DNA of 64,000 nt from Arthrobacter globiformis (GTDB lineage Bacteria; Actinomycetota; Actinomycetes; Actinomycetales; Micrococcaceae): the NCBI RefSeq assembly GCF_003261175.1, contig NZ_QLNP01000105.1, forward strand, positions 1-64,000, read 5' to 3'. This document shows positions 43,482 through 53,697 of the stretch, piece after piece (positions within the stretch are counted from its first letter, which is position 1; each line of letters starts with the position of its first letter). A program made the position numbers and the translations under genes. The notes under the pieces are model-generated. The model was not told where the DNA came from. It saw only the letters and a list, made by a program, of their open reading frames with translations, and made no database searches.

Positions 43482-44966
43482 GTGGCTGCGGGCAGTCCTC
43501 CGGCCGCCGGACGCACGGCGCTGGTGGTCGGCGGCGGCATCTCCGGGCTCCTGGCCGCCCGGGAACTGGCACGGGCGGGCCTCCACACCACGGTGCTGGA
43601 AGCCGCTGAAGCCTGGGGCGGCTGTGTCGGCAGGCATGACGTTGCGGGGCTGACCCTGGACAGCGGGGCTGAGTCCTTCGCCACCCGCTCCACTGCGGTG
43701 GCCGACCTCGCCGCCGAGCTCGGGCTGGGCGGACATATCGTTGCCCCGCGGCCGGGCGGCGCCTGGGTGCAGCTGCCGGCCGGACCCCGCGAACTTCCCA
43801 AGACGGGCGTGCTGGGCATCCCGGCCAATCCGTGGGACCCGGAGGTCCGCCGCTCGCTGGGCCTGGGCGGCTCCCTGCGCGCCGCGCTGGACAAACTGCT
43901 GCCCGCCTCCGTGGGGACCACCGCCGAGGTTTCCAGCGTCTCCGCGCTGGTGCGGGCCCGGATGGGACGCCGCGTCCTGGAACGGCTGGTCGAACCCGTG
44001 GTGGGCGGCGTGCATTCGGCTGACCCGGGTCTGCTCGACGTCGATATGGTGGCGCCGGGGTTGCGCGCCGGCATCGCCCGGCACGGCTCGCTGGCCGCCG
44101 CCGTGGCTGCCCAGCGCAAGGGGACAGGCACGCAAACCACGCCCACGCACGGCGCACCAACGGAAGCCAAGCCTGCCAAGGCAGGCTCCGCCGTCGCCGG
44201 CCTGAAGGGCGGCATGCACACCCTCGTCACGGAGCTCGTGGCGGACCTCCGGGCACGCGGCGTGCAGCTGATGCCGGGGACAGCGGCAACCGGCGCTGCG
44301 CGGACCCCGAACGGCTGGGAGGTAACGGCGGGGGAGAGCAGCTACAAGGCCGACGTCCTGGTGGTTGCCCTGGACGGACCATCCGCCATACGGCTCCTAG
44401 GGAAAGCGGTGCCGGCGCTGGCCGGGCATCAGCCCGGACCCGGGCCTGTGGTCAAGCTTGTGACACTCGTTGTTGACCTTCCCGCGCTGGACCGTCGTCC
44501 GCGCGGAACGGGAATCCTGGTGGCGCCGCAAACGGAGGGAATCCGGGCGAAGGCCCTCACCCATGCCACCGGCAAATGGGACTGGGTGGCGGACGCGGCC
44601 GGACCCGGCAGGCACGTGCTGCGGCTCTCCTACGGGCGCAGTGAGGGTGCGCAAGCCGCGGCGGCTGCCGCCGCACCGGGGCCGGAATCGGCATCGGATG
44701 AGGCATTGCTTGACACGGCTTTGCAGGATGCGTCAGCGCTGCTGACGGTGCCCGTCACACGGGAGGCGCTGGTGGACTGGGACGTCGTCAGCTGGGCCGG
44801 AGCGCTGCCTTTTGCCGCTGTGGGGCACCGGCAGCGGGTCGCCGAGGTGCGGCAGATCTGCGCCGGCACGGACGGACTGCTGATGGTTGGCGGCTGGCTG
44901 GCCGGCAACGGGCTGGCGGCTGTGGTGGCCGACACGAAAGCGCAAGTCACGTCCTTGCTGGCGTAG
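43482..44966 (+). CDS. cgoX: Coproporphyrinogen III oxidase (HemY type)
   Basis: FAD-dependent oxidase, 494 residues, six-electron oxidation of coproporphyrinogen III in the actinobacterial/firmicute pathway. Dinucleotide motif ALVVGGGISGLLAARELARAG at residues 9-29, LDSGAESFATR at about 63, and the C-terminal FAD motif GLLMVGGWLAGNGLAAVVADTKA. Residues about 208-240 form a Thr/Pro/Ala/Lys-rich insertion (RKGTGTQTTPTHGAPTEAKP) not expected in the core fold, probably a surface loop. Older annotation is hemG or hemY. With chdC and cpfC downstream, coproporphyrinogen is the likely substrate. Confidence 0.9.
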   Translation: MAAGSPPAAGRTALVVGGGISGLLAARELARAGLHTTVLEAAEAWGGCVGRHDVAGLTLDSGAESFATRSTAVADLAAELGLGGHIVAPRPGGAWVQLPAGPRELPKTGVLGIPANPWDPEVRRSLGLGGSLRAALDKLLPASVGTTAEVSSVSALVRARMGRRVLERLVEPVVGGVHSADPGLLDVDMVAPGLRAGIARHGSLAAAVAAQRKGTGTQTTPTHGAPTEAKPAKAGSAVAGLKGGMHTLVTELVADLRARGVQLMPGTAATGAARTPNGWEVTAGESSYKADVLVVALDGPSAIRLLGKAVPALAGHQPGPGPVVKLVTLVVDLPALDRRPRGTGILVAPQTEGIRAKALTHATGKWDWVADAAGPGRHVLRLSYGRSEGAQAAAAAAAPGPESASDEALLDTALQDASALLTVPVTREALVDWDVVSWAGALPFAAVGHRQRVAEVRQICAGTDGLLMVGGWLAGNGLAAVVADTKAQVTSLLA

Positions 44967-45085
44967 CCGTCCCCGCTCTCGCGGACGGTTGCGGGGAGGC
45001 AGCTTACCTGCCGCCCGCGATACCTTCCGGGAGGACCCTTCCGCAAGTTTTCCCCGGCGCGAAATTGTGTCTAGGGTCGATGACT

Positions 45086-46153
45086 ATGGTCAATCAGAAG
45101 TCCGATGGTTTTCGTTCGCTGACTGGTTTCCATGGGGGACTTCGGCGCGGCACAGCAGCGGCAGCGTTCGGAGCGGTACTGGTCTTGTCCGCAGGGGTTC
45201 CTGCATCCAACGCTGCTGCGTCCGACCTGCTGGGAGACCCGGATGGCGGCACCACCGCCGCGGCGGGGCTGGGCGCCACCGTTGGCGACGCCGCGGGGCT
45301 CGAAGCCTGGGCGGCGGCCGCCCTGTCCAACGAGCGAACACTATCCAATGATCACCGGGATGGCGACCACAGGTCCGGCGATCCCCGGTCCTCGGACCGG
45401 CCCTCACCTTCCGTGCCGCCGTCGCTGGCGCCCGTGGCTCCGGTTCCGACGCCGGACCCGTCCGTGACCATCTCCGCCCGCCCGACGCCGGCCGTGCCCG
45501 TGCCGTCTCCTTCCGTCACGGTCCCGTCCGTCCCGGTTCCGACTCCGACGGTCCCGTCCGTTCCGGTTCCGACGGTTCCGTCCGCTCCGGTCCCCACCAC
45601 TCCGGCGCCGTCATCTCCCGCCCCGCCGCCAAGCTCGTCGGGAAGTTCGGCGCCTGCCCCGACCCGGTCAGGAACCCCGGCCCCGGCGTCTTCGTCGGCA
45701 GCCCCGTCCTCCCCGGGAACGGCTCCGGCGCCTGGAACGGCAGCAGAAACCGGAGGCTGGTGGGGACCCTCAAACGGCACCGGCGGCTCTTCCCCCGCCG
45801 GATCCGCTCCCGGCTCCCCGGCGGCCGGCAGTTCGCAAAGCGCTGCGACCACCGAAACCCCCTCCGCGGACGCCAGCCCGTTCGAGGAGATCGCGGGCCT
45901 GTCGGCCGGCGCCGGCCTGCGGGGACGCTCGGCCGCGGGCGTTGCCGGCGGAGTCTGGGGCTCGGCGCAGCTGGCGGGCCCCAACAACATGGCCACGATC
46001 AGTTCGCCCTACACGCGCGGGCCGGCAGAGGGTGCCGTCATGGGCGTGTCACGGAGCGGAACCATTGAGCCACAGGTGTGGTGGGGTGCAGGGCTCCTCG
46101 CGCTTGCCGGGGCGGCGGGTGTGGCCGCAGTACGGATCCGGCGGTCGCTGTGA
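45086..46153 (+). CDS. Pro/Ser-rich secreted or wall-spanning protein
   Basis: About 355 residues. A signal peptide (GTAAAAFGAVLVLSAGVPASNAAA) is followed by a short Asp-rich segment, then about 140 residues of Pro/Val/Ser/Thr repeats (VPSVPVPTPTVPSVPVPTV) and Gly/Ser-rich sequence. A C-terminal membrane helix (WWGAGLLALAGAAGVAAV) ends in a basic RIRRSL. That topology spans the wall, but there is no LPxTG sortase motif. Start: ATG 45086 is favoured since TAGGGT is 8 bases upstream; ATG 45080 is possible. It sits between cgoX and chdC with no visible haem motif. Confidence 0.75.
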   Translation: MVNQKSDGFRSLTGFHGGLRRGTAAAAFGAVLVLSAGVPASNAAASDLLGDPDGGTTAAAGLGATVGDAAGLEAWAAAALSNERTLSNDHRDGDHRSGDPRSSDRPSPSVPPSLAPVAPVPTPDPSVTISARPTPAVPVPSPSVTVPSVPVPTPTVPSVPVPTVPSAPVPTTPAPSSPAPPPSSSGSSAPAPTRSGTPAPASSSAAPSSPGTAPAPGTAAETGGWWGPSNGTGGSSPAGSAPGSPAAGSSQSAATTETPSADASPFEEIAGLSAGAGLRGRSAAGVAGGVWGSAQLAGPNNMATISSPYTRGPAEGAVMGVSRSGTIEPQVWWGAGLLALAGAAGVAAVRIRRSL

Positions 46154-46161
46154 AATAAACC

Positions 46162-46191
46162 ACTTCTACGCGACGTAGAAGTCGAGTTTTT
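46162..46191 (+). terminator. Hairpin with T run before chdC
   Basis: ACTTCTACG (46162-46170) pairs with CGTAGAAGT (46174-46182) over CGA, followed by CGAGTTTTT. A second small stem (GTCGA/TCGAC) overlaps the T run. It starts 9 bases after the stop of the Pro/Ser-rich gene and 66 bases before chdC, so it likely isolates the front of the haem locus from the rear. As a palindrome it could also be an operator. Confidence 0.65.
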
Positions 46192-46227
46192 CGACTTAGG
46201 CCGCATGGAAGGGGCAGGATAGTAACC

Positions 46228-46929
46228 ATGAGCCACACTCCTGCCGAATCTGTCACCAAAACCGAAGAATCAGCCGAGCAGTTCTTCACCCTCTGGACCG
46301 TTTTCAAGCGCTCCGCCGAGGCCCTTCGCAGCGCCGATGCCGCCGAGGATTTCGACGCCCTGGTGGCGCGCCTGGCCGAGGGCGGGGTCACCCACCGCGG
46401 AAGCTACGATGTGTCCGCCATGCGGGCCGACGCCGACGTCATGGTCTGGCTCCACGGCCCCAAGCCCGAGGCGCTGCAGCAGGCCATCCGTGACATCCGC
46501 CGCAGCAAGCTGTTCGCGGGAACCGAGATCGTCTGGTCCGCCATGGGCGTGCACCGTGAAGCGGAGTTCGCCAAGAACCACACCCCGGCGTACTCACGCG
46601 GCGTGGCACCGGCCGAGTGGCTGTGCGTGTACCCGTTCGTCCGCTCCTACGAGTGGTACCTGCTGCCGGAGAACGAGCGCGGCCAGATGCTGCGCGACCA
46701 CGGCCTGCTGGGCCGCGACTTCCCGCAGGTCATTTCGAACACCGTGTCATCCTTCGCGCTCGGGGACTGGGAATGGATCCTCGGCCTGGAGGCACCCGAG
46801 CTCGTGGATCTCGTGGACCTGATGCGCCACCTGCGCTCCACCGAAGCTCGCAACCACGTGCGCGAGGAGATCCCCTTCTACACCGGGCGGCGGATCACCG
46901 CGGGCGAGATCGCCGAGGTCCTCGCATGA
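46228..46929 (+). CDS. chdC: Coproheme decarboxylase (HemQ)
   Basis: Last enzyme of the coproporphyrin pathway, oxidatively decarboxylating coproheme to haem b. 233 residues of the chlorite-dismutase fold. Family sequence: MVWLHGPKPEALQQAIRDIRRSKL, the catalytic Tyr region AEWLCVYPFVRSYEWYLL, then GRDFPQVISNTVSSFALGDWEWILGLEA around the haem-binding His segment and RSTEARNHVREEIPFYTGRR. GGCAGGA 8 bases before the ATG is the ribosome site. Its TGA overlaps cpfC (ATGA). Confidence 0.94.
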   Translation: MSHTPAESVTKTEESAEQFFTLWTVFKRSAEALRSADAAEDFDALVARLAEGGVTHRGSYDVSAMRADADVMVWLHGPKPEALQQAIRDIRRSKLFAGTEIVWSAMGVHREAEFAKNHTPAYSRGVAPAEWLCVYPFVRSYEWYLLPENERGQMLRDHGLLGRDFPQVISNTVSSFALGDWEWILGLEAPELVDLVDLMRHLRSTEARNHVREEIPFYTGRRITAGEIAEVLA

Positions 46930-48161
46930 GTCCGTTGGACCCGCAGGAAGACACCGCGAACCCTGTTACCGAGGCCGGCAGGCTAGCCCCCAAGGAATAC
47001 GACGGCGTCCTCCTCGCCTCCTTCGGCGGCCCCGAAGGCCAGGACGACGTCATCCCGTTCCTCCGCAACGTCACGCGAGGCCGGGGTATCCCCGATGAGC
47101 GCCTCGAAGAGGTATCCCACCACTACCGTGCCAACGGCGGCATCAGCCCGATCAACCAGCAGAACCGCGAGCTGAAGGCCGCCCTCGAGGCTGAGCTGGC
47201 GGCGCGGGGCATCGACTTGCCCGTGCTGTGGGGCAACCGCAACTGGGATCCCTACATCCCGCAGACCCTCCAGGAAGCGTACGACGCCGGCCACCGCCGG
47301 CTGCTCATGCTCACCACGAGCGCGTACTCCTGCTACTCCAGCTGCCGCCAGTACCGCGAGGACATCGGCATGGCCCTGACCGAAACCGGGCTCGACGGCA
47401 GGCTGGAAGTGGACAAGGTCCGCCAGTACTTCGACCACCCCGGCTTCGTGGAACCCTTCATCGCGGGCACCACCGAGGGAGTCGCCGAGGTGCGCGCGCA
47501 GCTTGCCGCCGCCGGCAAGCCTGACGCACCCGTTCACGTTCTCTTTGCCACCCACTCCATCCCCACCCGGGATGCCGTGGCCGCCGGCCGTTCCGAGGAC
47601 GAGCCCCGTGAGTTCGCGGAGGATTCCGCCTACGTGGCCCAGCACCTCGCGAACGGCACGGAGATCATGCGCCGCGTGGAAGCCGATTCCGGCCTGTCCG
47701 CCCCGTGGTCCCTCGTCTACCAGTCGCGGTCCGGCGCCCCGCACATCCCGTGGCTGGAGCCGGACATCAACGATGCCATCGAGGCCCTTGCCAAGCAGGG
47801 CGTCGCGGGCATCGTGATCGTGCCCCTGGGCTTTGTCAGCGACCACATGGAGGTGGTCTGGGACCTCGACACCGAAGCCCTGCAGACCTGCCGCGACCTC
47901 GGCCTCGCCGCCACACGCGTGCCCACGCCGGGAACGCACCGCCGCTTTGTCGAAGGTCTCGTCGAACTGATCTGCGAACGCACGGTAGCCAACAACATCG
48001 CGGACCGCCAGGCCGTCACCGGCCTCGGGCCCTGGTACGACGTATGCCGCCCCGGCTGCTGCGAAAACTTCCGCGGCGAAAAGCCCGCCATTGCCGGTGC
48101 CGACACCACCGTCGGACAGGGGCACGACCCCTACCCGGCTGCCGGGCAGGACGCGAAGTGA
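46926..48161 (+). CDS. cpfC: Coproporphyrin III ferrochelatase
   Basis: Inserts Fe2+ into coproporphyrin III. 411 residues. Motifs: GVLLASFGGPEGQDDVIPFLRNV, TSAYSCYSSCRQYRED, FATHSIPTRDA with the active-site His, and QSRSGAPHIPWLEPDI with the Glu. The C-terminal CRPGCCENF is the [2Fe-2S] ligand cluster typical of actinobacterial ferrochelatases. An extension of about 35 residues follows that. ATG 46926 overlaps the chdC stop, and the frame runs on into chdC antisense-like sequence only by chance. Its stop overlaps the hemC start (GTGA). Confidence 0.94.
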   Translation: MSPLDPQEDTANPVTEAGRLAPKEYDGVLLASFGGPEGQDDVIPFLRNVTRGRGIPDERLEEVSHHYRANGGISPINQQNRELKAALEAELAARGIDLPVLWGNRNWDPYIPQTLQEAYDAGHRRLLMLTTSAYSCYSSCRQYREDIGMALTETGLDGRLEVDKVRQYFDHPGFVEPFIAGTTEGVAEVRAQLAAAGKPDAPVHVLFATHSIPTRDAVAAGRSEDEPREFAEDSAYVAQHLANGTEIMRRVEADSGLSAPWSLVYQSRSGAPHIPWLEPDINDAIEALAKQGVAGIVIVPLGFVSDHMEVVWDLDTEALQTCRDLGLAATRVPTPGTHRRFVEGLVELICERTVANNIADRQAVTGLGPWYDVCRPGCCENFRGEKPAIAGADTTVGQGHDPYPAAGQDAK

Positions 48162-49156
48162 CGGTACGGATCGGCACCAGGGCGAGCAAGCTCGCCCTGA
48201 CCCAGACCCAGCAGACGGCCGACCGGCTGGCCGCCGTCGGGGGTTTCGATGTCGAACTCGTCCATGTCCGGACCGACGGCGATGTCCTCACCGGCTCGCT
48301 GTCCCAGATGGGTGGCACCGGCGTCTTCGTGGCCGCACTGCGTGACGCGCTGCTGCGGAACGAGTGCGACGTGGCTGTCCACTCCCTGAAGGACCTGCCC
48401 ACGGGTTCAGCTCCGGGCCTGACGCTGGCCGCCACCCCGCCCCGCGTGGACGTCCGCGATGTCCTCTGCGCCCGGGACGGGCTCAAGCTGGCCGACCTGC
48501 CCAAGGGCGCCCGCGTCGGCACCGGCTCACCACGCCGGGCAGCACAGCTCCGCGCCGTACGCCCCGACCTGGACATCGTGGACATCCGCGGCAACGTGGA
48601 CACGCGGCTGGGCCGGGTGCCAGGGCTTCCCGGGAACGCCACCGACGCTGTGGTTGACGGAAAGTCGTGTGACCTCGACGCCGTCGTCCTCGCCGCCGCG
48701 GGACTGGAACGGATCGGCCGCCTGGACACCGTCACCGAATACCTGGAGACGGACATCATGCTCCCGGCAGCCGGCCAGGGATCGCTGGCCATCGAATGCC
48801 GCACCGCCGAGGCACCCGCCCGCGCGGGCTCCAGCGGGGGGTCGCGGGGCGTGCTCGCCCAGGCGCTGACCGCCCTTGACGACGCCGACACCAGACTTGC
48901 GGTCACAGCCGAACGCGCGCTGCTTGCCCGGCTGGAGGCAGGCTGCGCCGCCCCCGTGGGCGCGTACGCCTACCGGAAGGGCAGCATGCTCCACCTGGAA
49001 GCCGTGGTCTGCGCCGTGGACGGCACCGCCTCGGTGCGGGACAAGCGGGCGACCGACGGACTCACCGAGGTGGGCGCCACCCTGCTCGGAATCGAACTGG
49101 CCGAGGTCCTGCTGGCAGCGGGGGCTGCGGACATCGCGGACCTGACGGCTTCCTGA
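48158..49156 (+). CDS. hemC: Hydroxymethylbilane synthase
   Basis: Polymerises four porphobilinogens. 332 residues. Motifs: RIGTRASKLALTQTQQTAD at the N terminus, the dipyrromethane-binding region GGTGVFVAALRDALL, DVAVHSLKDLPTG with the catalytic Asp, GTGSPRRAAQL, and the cofactor Cys in LARLEAGCAAPVGAYA at about residue 262. GTG 48158 overlaps the cpfC stop, so the two are co-translated. Followed after 17 bases by hemD. Confidence 0.95.
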   Translation: MTVRIGTRASKLALTQTQQTADRLAAVGGFDVELVHVRTDGDVLTGSLSQMGGTGVFVAALRDALLRNECDVAVHSLKDLPTGSAPGLTLAATPPRVDVRDVLCARDGLKLADLPKGARVGTGSPRRAAQLRAVRPDLDIVDIRGNVDTRLGRVPGLPGNATDAVVDGKSCDLDAVVLAAAGLERIGRLDTVTEYLETDIMLPAAGQGSLAIECRTAEAPARAGSSGGSRGVLAQALTALDDADTRLAVTAERALLARLEAGCAAPVGAYAYRKGSMLHLEAVVCAVDGTASVRDKRATDGLTEVGATLLGIELAEVLLAAGAADIADLTAS

Positions 49157-49173
49157 CCGCAGCCGGCCACCGT

Positions 49174-50097
49174 ATGCGAATGACGAGCGGGGAGGACGAA
49201 GCGGGCGAACGTCCGGCGGAATCACGTCCGCTGGAAGAACGTCCGCTGGACGGACAACGCGTCCTGGTGACGCGGAGCCCCGAGCGGTCCGGGCCCCTCG
49301 CCGAGGCACTGCGGCTGGCCGGCGCCGTTCCCCTCCTGCTGCCGCTGACGGCCGCCGAACGCGCCCCGGACCAGGTAGCGTTCGACGACGCCTTTGAGGC
49401 TCTGGGCGCGGGCAGCTTCGAGTGGCTCGTGGTCAGCAGTGCCACCACCGTCCTGGCATTGCAGGAAAAGGCGGCAGAGCGCGCCGTGGAACTCGGAGAC
49501 TGGCTTCCGGCCGGAACCCTGGTTGCCGCCGTGGGCCCCGCCAGCCGGAAGGCGCTTGAGGCTGCCGGAATTGCCGTGCACTTCGAGCCGGAGCAGGAAC
49601 ATTCAGCCGCCGGGATCGTCAGCGGGTGGCCCGGCGGCCCTGCCGCCGTGCTGCTGCCGCAGGCCGATATCGCGGCCCCTGCGCTGGCCCGGGGGCTTGC
49701 AGCGAAGGGCGCCCGGGTGCGCACCGTAGTGGCCTATTCCACCGTGGACTTCCCGGCCGAGCCGGCGCGGCGCCTTGGCCAAACTATTGGCGGCCTTGGC
49801 CGGACCGGCTGTGAAGGCGCCGATAGTGAAGGCACCACTTCGCTGCCGCTGCTCACGCCCGCCGAAGCGAAAGCCGAGGTTGACGACGGCGCCCTGGCCG
49901 CCGTCGTCGCCGCTTCACCCAGCGCGGTGCGGCGCATCGACGCCACCCTCGCGCCGCTCGGCTCCTGCCGCCTCGTGGCCATCGGCCCGGCGACAGCGGC
50001 TGAGGCGGAAGCCTTGGGACTCGTCGTGGCGGCCACGGCGCGGGAGGCTACGCCTGACGGGCTCGTGGCGGCCGTCATCCGGGCCTTCGCACCCTAA
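49174..50097 (+). CDS. hemD: Uroporphyrinogen III synthase
   Basis: Cyclises hydroxymethylbilane with ring inversion. 307 residues. The sequence is poorly conserved in this family, so the call rests on [22 protein letters not shown] near the N terminus, [52 protein letters not shown] and [19 protein letters not shown], plus its position between hemC and hemB. A polar N-terminal tail of about 25 residues precedes the core. Confidence 0.88.
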   Translation: MRMTSGEDEAGERPAESRPLEERPLDGQRVLVTRSPERSGPLAEALRLAGAVPLLLPLTAAERAPDQVAFDDAFEALGAGSFEWLVVSSATTVLALQEKAAERAVELGDWLPAGTLVAAVGPASRKALEAAGIAVHFEPEQEHSAAGIVSGWPGGPAAVLLPQADIAAPALARGLAAKGARVRTVVAYSTVDFPAEPARRLGQTIGGLGRTGCEGADSEGTTSLPLLTPAEAKAEVDDGALAAVVAASPSAVRRIDATLAPLGSCRLVAIGPATAAEAEALGLVVAATAREATPDGLVAAVIRAFAP

Positions 50098-50140
50098 AAC
50101 ATCAATTCATTATCAGCAGTCACACAGTGAAGGACAGGAC

Positions 50141-51121
50141 ATGAGCTTTCCGCACCACCGCCCCCGGCGGCTCCGTACCACCCCCGCCATGCGCAGGCTC
50201 ACGGCCGAGCACCGGCTTGCCCCGGCAGACCTGATCCTTCCCGCGTTCATCCGCGAGGGGCTCTCGGATCCCAACCCGATCGCCTCCATGCCGGGCGTCG
50301 TGCAGCACACCACCGACACCCTCAAGCGCGCGGCGGCCGAAGCCGTGGAGCTGGGCGTGGGCGGCATCATGCTGTTCGGCATTCCGGAGACCCGGGACGC
50401 AGAGGGCACGGCGTCGCTGGACCCGGACGGGGTGCTCAACAAGGCCATCCGCGACGTGCGGGCGGAGGTGGGGGACAGCCTTGTGGTGATGAGTGACGTC
50501 TGCCTGGACGAATTCACAGACCACGGCCACTGCGGCGTCCTCGACAGCGACGGCTACGTGGACAACGACGCCACGCTGGAGATCTACGCGAAAATGGCGG
50601 TGGCCCAGGCCGACGCCGGCGCCCACGTGCTGGGCCCGTCCGGAATGATGGACGGACAGATCGGCGTGATCCGCCAGGCACTTGAGGACGCCGGCCACGT
50701 AAACACCGCCGTGGTGGCCTATGCCGCGAAGTACGCGTCGGCTTTCTACGGCCCGTTCCGGGAAGCTGTGGACTCTCAGCTGAAGGGCGACCGCAGGACC
50801 TACCAGATGGACGCCGCCAACCGCCGCGAAGCCATCCAGGAGGTGGGACTGGATCTTGCCGAGGGAGCGGATATGGTGATGGTCAAGCCCGCCATGAGCT
50901 ACCTCGACGTCCTGGCCGACGTCGCCCGGATGAGCCCCGTGCCGGTTGCCGCGTACCAGATCTCCGGGGAGTACGCCATGATCGAGGCCGCCGCGGCCAA
51001 CGGCTGGATCGACCGGCGTGCCGCCATCACCGAATCGGTCCTCGGCATCCGCCGCGCCGGGGCCAACATGGTCCTCACGTACTGGGCCAGCGAAATCGCC
51101 GGCTGGCTCAAGGAATCCTGA
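50141..51121 (+). CDS. hemB: Delta-aminolaevulinate dehydratase (porphobilinogen synthase)
   Basis: Condenses two aminolaevulinates. 326 residues, TIM barrel. Motifs: [65 protein letters not shown] with a Schiff-base Lys, and [14 protein letters not shown] with the second. The [12 protein letters not shown] segment lacks the full three-Cys zinc site, so it belongs to the magnesium-type group. AGGACAGGAC precedes the ATG. Its stop shares one base with the LLM gene (TGATG). Confidence 0.95.
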   Translation: MSFPHHRPRRLRTTPAMRRLTAEHRLAPADLILPAFIREGLSDPNPIASMPGVVQHTTDTLKRAAAEAVELGVGGIMLFGIPETRDAEGTASLDPDGVLNKAIRDVRAEVGDSLVVMSDVCLDEFTDHGHCGVLDSDGYVDNDATLEIYAKMAVAQADAGAHVLGPSGMMDGQIGVIRQALEDAGHVNTAVVAYAAKYASAFYGPFREAVDSQLKGDRRTYQMDAANRREAIQEVGLDLAEGADMVMVKPAMSYLDVLADVARMSPVPVAAYQISGEYAMIEAAAANGWIDRRAAITESVLGIRRAGANMVLTYWASEIAGWLKES

Positions 51122-52251
51122 TGACGGAGCAGGCCCCGGGCCAGACCACAGAACCGGCCACAGGACCGACCGCTCCGGTGAGTCGGGGGCAGATCCTGCT
51201 GGGCCTGAACACGTTCGGCGACGTCGGCCTGGACGGTGCCGGCGAGCCTAAGCCGCATGCCCAGGTGCTGCGGGAGCTGCTGGACCAGGCGGCCCTGGCC
51301 GACGGCGTCGGACTTCACGCCTTCGGCGTGGGGGAGCACCACCGCCGCGACTTTGCCGTCTCGGCTCCCGAGGTGTTCCTGGCGGCCGCCGCGGCCAGGA
51401 CCACCAACATCAGGCTCGGCTCGGCCGTGACCGTTTTGAGTTCGGACGACCCCATCCGCGTGTTCCAGCGCTTCTCCACAGTGGACGCCCTCTCCGGCGG
51501 CCGCGCCGAGGTGATGCTGGGCCGCGGCTCGTTTATCGAGTCCTTTCCGCTGTTCGGCCTGGACCTGGCGGACTACGAGGTGCTGTTCGAAGAGAAGCTT
51601 GAGCTCTTCGACAGGGTGCGCGCCCAGAAGCCGGTCCACTGGGAAGGGCGCACCCGGCCTTCCCTTGCCGGGCTGAGTGTCTATCCACCGCTGGAGCACC
51701 ACCTGCTGCCGGCCTGGATCGGGGTGGGCGGCACGCCGGAGTCCGTGCTGCGCTGCGCGGAGTACGGCTACCCGATCATCTTTGCCGTCATCGGCGGCCA
51801 GCCGCGCGCCTTCGCGCCGCTGGTTGACCTGTACCGTGAGGCGATGGCCAAGTACGGCCGGCCGATGCAGCAGATCGCCACCCACTCGCCGGGCCATATC
51901 GCCGACACCGACGAGGCGGCCCGCGAGGAGCTCTTTCCGCACTGGCTTGCCCAGCGCAACAGGATCGGCGCCGAGCGGGGCTGGGGCCCGGGAAACCGGC
52001 GGGAATTCGACGCCATGTGCGGGCCCGAGGGCGCCCTGTACGTCGGGTCACCGGAGACGGTGGCGCAAAAGATCGCGCTGCTCAAGCGGAACCTCGGCGT
52101 GGACCGCTTCGACCTGAAATACGGCAACGGCACGCTGCCGCACGAATCCATGATGCGCTGCATCGAACTCTTCGGCACCGTGGTGGCACCGCGGGTGGCC
52201 GAGCTCCTGTCCGGTGACACTGATGACTCCGGTGACACTCCCACTGACTGA
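51121..52251 (+). CDS. LLM-class flavin-dependent oxidoreductase in the haem operon
   Basis: 376 residues, luciferase-like TIM barrel. Visible features: [83 protein letters not shown] (about 48-130), where GVGEHH and the [12 protein letters not shown] turn are family signatures. FMN or F420 may be the cofactor. The C-terminal [10 protein letters not shown] is a small direct repeat. It is translationally coupled behind hemB and 13 bases before hemL, yet has no known step in haem synthesis. Substrate unknown. Confidence 0.85.
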   Translation: MTEQAPGQTTEPATGPTAPVSRGQILLGLNTFGDVGLDGAGEPKPHAQVLRELLDQAALADGVGLHAFGVGEHHRRDFAVSAPEVFLAAAAARTTNIRLGSAVTVLSSDDPIRVFQRFSTVDALSGGRAEVMLGRGSFIESFPLFGLDLADYEVLFEEKLELFDRVRAQKPVHWEGRTRPSLAGLSVYPPLEHHLLPAWIGVGGTPESVLRCAEYGYPIIFAVIGGQPRAFAPLVDLYREAMAKYGRPMQQIATHSPGHIADTDEAAREELFPHWLAQRNRIGAERGWGPGNRREFDAMCGPEGALYVGSPETVAQKIALLKRNLGVDRFDLKYGNGTLPHESMMRCIELFGTVVAPRVAELLSGDTDDSGDTPTD

Positions 52252-52264
52252 AAGAATGGGAACC

Positions 52265-53596
52265 ATGACTTCCAGCACCCCTCGCAACGAGGAACTTTTC
52301 GACCGCGCCCGCCAGCTGATGCCCGGCGGCGTGAACTCCCCGGTCCGCGCCTTCGGTTCCGTCGGCGGGACGCCCCGCTTCATGGTGGCGGCCAAGGGCC
52401 CGTACCTGACCGACGCCGACGGCAAGGAGTACGTGGACCTGGTTTGCTCCTGGGGCCCGGCCTTGCTGGGGCACGCTCACCCGGCGGTCCTTGACGCCGT
52501 GCACGCCGCCGTGGACCGCGGCCTCTCCTTCGGTGCCTCGACCCCCGATGAGGCCAACCTCGCGGCCATCGTCAAGGAACGCGTTTCCGCCGTTGAACGG
52601 CTGCGCATGGTCTCCACTGGCACGGAAGCCACCATGACGGCGATCCGGCTCGCCCGGGGATTCACCGGCCGCAACCTGGTGATCAAGTTTGCCGGCTGCT
52701 ACCACGGGCACCTTGACGGGCTGCTCGCGTCCGCAGGCTCCGGCGTGGCCACCCTCGCCCTGCCCGGTTCCGCCGGCGTCACGGCAGCCACCGCCGCCGA
52801 GACCCTGGTGCTGCCCTACAACGACCTCGGCGCCGTCGAGGCCGCCTTCGCCGAGCACGGCCCCAACATCGCCGCCGTCATCACCGAGGCAGCACCCGCC
52901 AACATGGGCGTCGTAACGCCGGGCGAAGGCTTCAATGCCGGCCTCTCACGGATCACCGCGGCCCACGGCGCCCTGCTGATCGTCGACGAGGTCCTGACCG
53001 GCTTCCGCACCGGATACTCGGGCTACTGGGGCCTCACCGGCGGCGCCGCCGACGCCACCGAGAAGTGGACCCCGGACCTTTTGACGTTCGGCAAGGTGAT
53101 CGGCGGGGGCATGCCGACGGCGGCGCTCGGCGGACGCGCCGACGTCATGGACCACCTCGCGCCGCTCGGTCCCGTCTACCAGGCCGGTACGCTGTCGGGC
53201 AACCCGGTGGCCATGGCTGCCGGTGTGGCCACCCTGACCCACGCCACGCGGGAGGTGTACTCGTTTGTGGACGCGCGGTCGCTGGAACTGTCCGGCGCCC
53301 TGGCCTCAGCCTTGGATGCGGCCGGCGTGGACCACTCCATCCAGCGAGCCGGCAACCTGTTCTCGGTGGCGTTCGGCACGTCCGAGCAGGGGGTCCACAA
53401 CTACAGCGACGCACTGAAGCAGGAGTCGTTCCGCTACGCGCCCTTCTTCCATTCGATGCTGGATTCGGGCGTCTACCTGCCGCCGTCCGTCTTCGAAGCC
53501 TGGTTCCTGTCCGCGGCACACGACGACGCCGCCATGAACCGGATCTTTGAGGCACTGCCCGCCGCCGCGGAGGCGGCCGCCGCAGCGAAGGCCTGA
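52265..53596 (+). CDS. hemL: Glutamate-1-semialdehyde 2,1-aminomutase
   Basis: Makes 5-aminolaevulinate from glutamate semialdehyde. 443 residues, class III aminotransferase fold. Motifs: [77 protein letters not shown], and the PLP Lys in [15 protein letters not shown] 52265 is chosen because the family begins [15 protein letters not shown] shortly after. An Ala-rich tail of about ten residues is present. It closes the haem operon before a strong terminator. Confidence 0.95.
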   Translation: MTSSTPRNEELFDRARQLMPGGVNSPVRAFGSVGGTPRFMVAAKGPYLTDADGKEYVDLVCSWGPALLGHAHPAVLDAVHAAVDRGLSFGASTPDEANLAAIVKERVSAVERLRMVSTGTEATMTAIRLARGFTGRNLVIKFAGCYHGHLDGLLASAGSGVATLALPGSAGVTAATAAETLVLPYNDLGAVEAAFAEHGPNIAAVITEAAPANMGVVTPGEGFNAGLSRITAAHGALLIVDEVLTGFRTGYSGYWGLTGGAADATEKWTPDLLTFGKVIGGGMPTAALGGRADVMDHLAPLGPVYQAGTLSGNPVAMAAGVATLTHATREVYSFVDARSLELSGALASALDAAGVDHSIQRAGNLFSVAFGTSEQGVHNYSDALKQESFRYAPFFHSMLDSGVYLPPSVFEAWFLSAAHDDAAMNRIFEALPAAAEAAAAAKA

Positions 53597-53621
53597 CCCG
53601 CCGTCGGGCTTTCTTCTCGTT

Positions 53622-53663
53622 AAAAAACTCTGGCACCCGCCGCGGCGGGTGCCAGAGTTTTTT
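53622..53663. terminator. Bidirectional intrinsic terminator, hemL/metQ
   Basis: A 19-base-pair perfect stem whose arms begin with AAAAAA and end with TTTTTT (53622-53640 with 53645-53663), loop CGCG. The A/T ends serve both strands, so it ends the haem operon and, 34 bases past metQ's stop, the metNIQ operon. Confidence 0.95.
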
Positions 53664-53697
53664 GGTTCTCAGTGCCCCGGCATGCCGGAAAGCCTGC

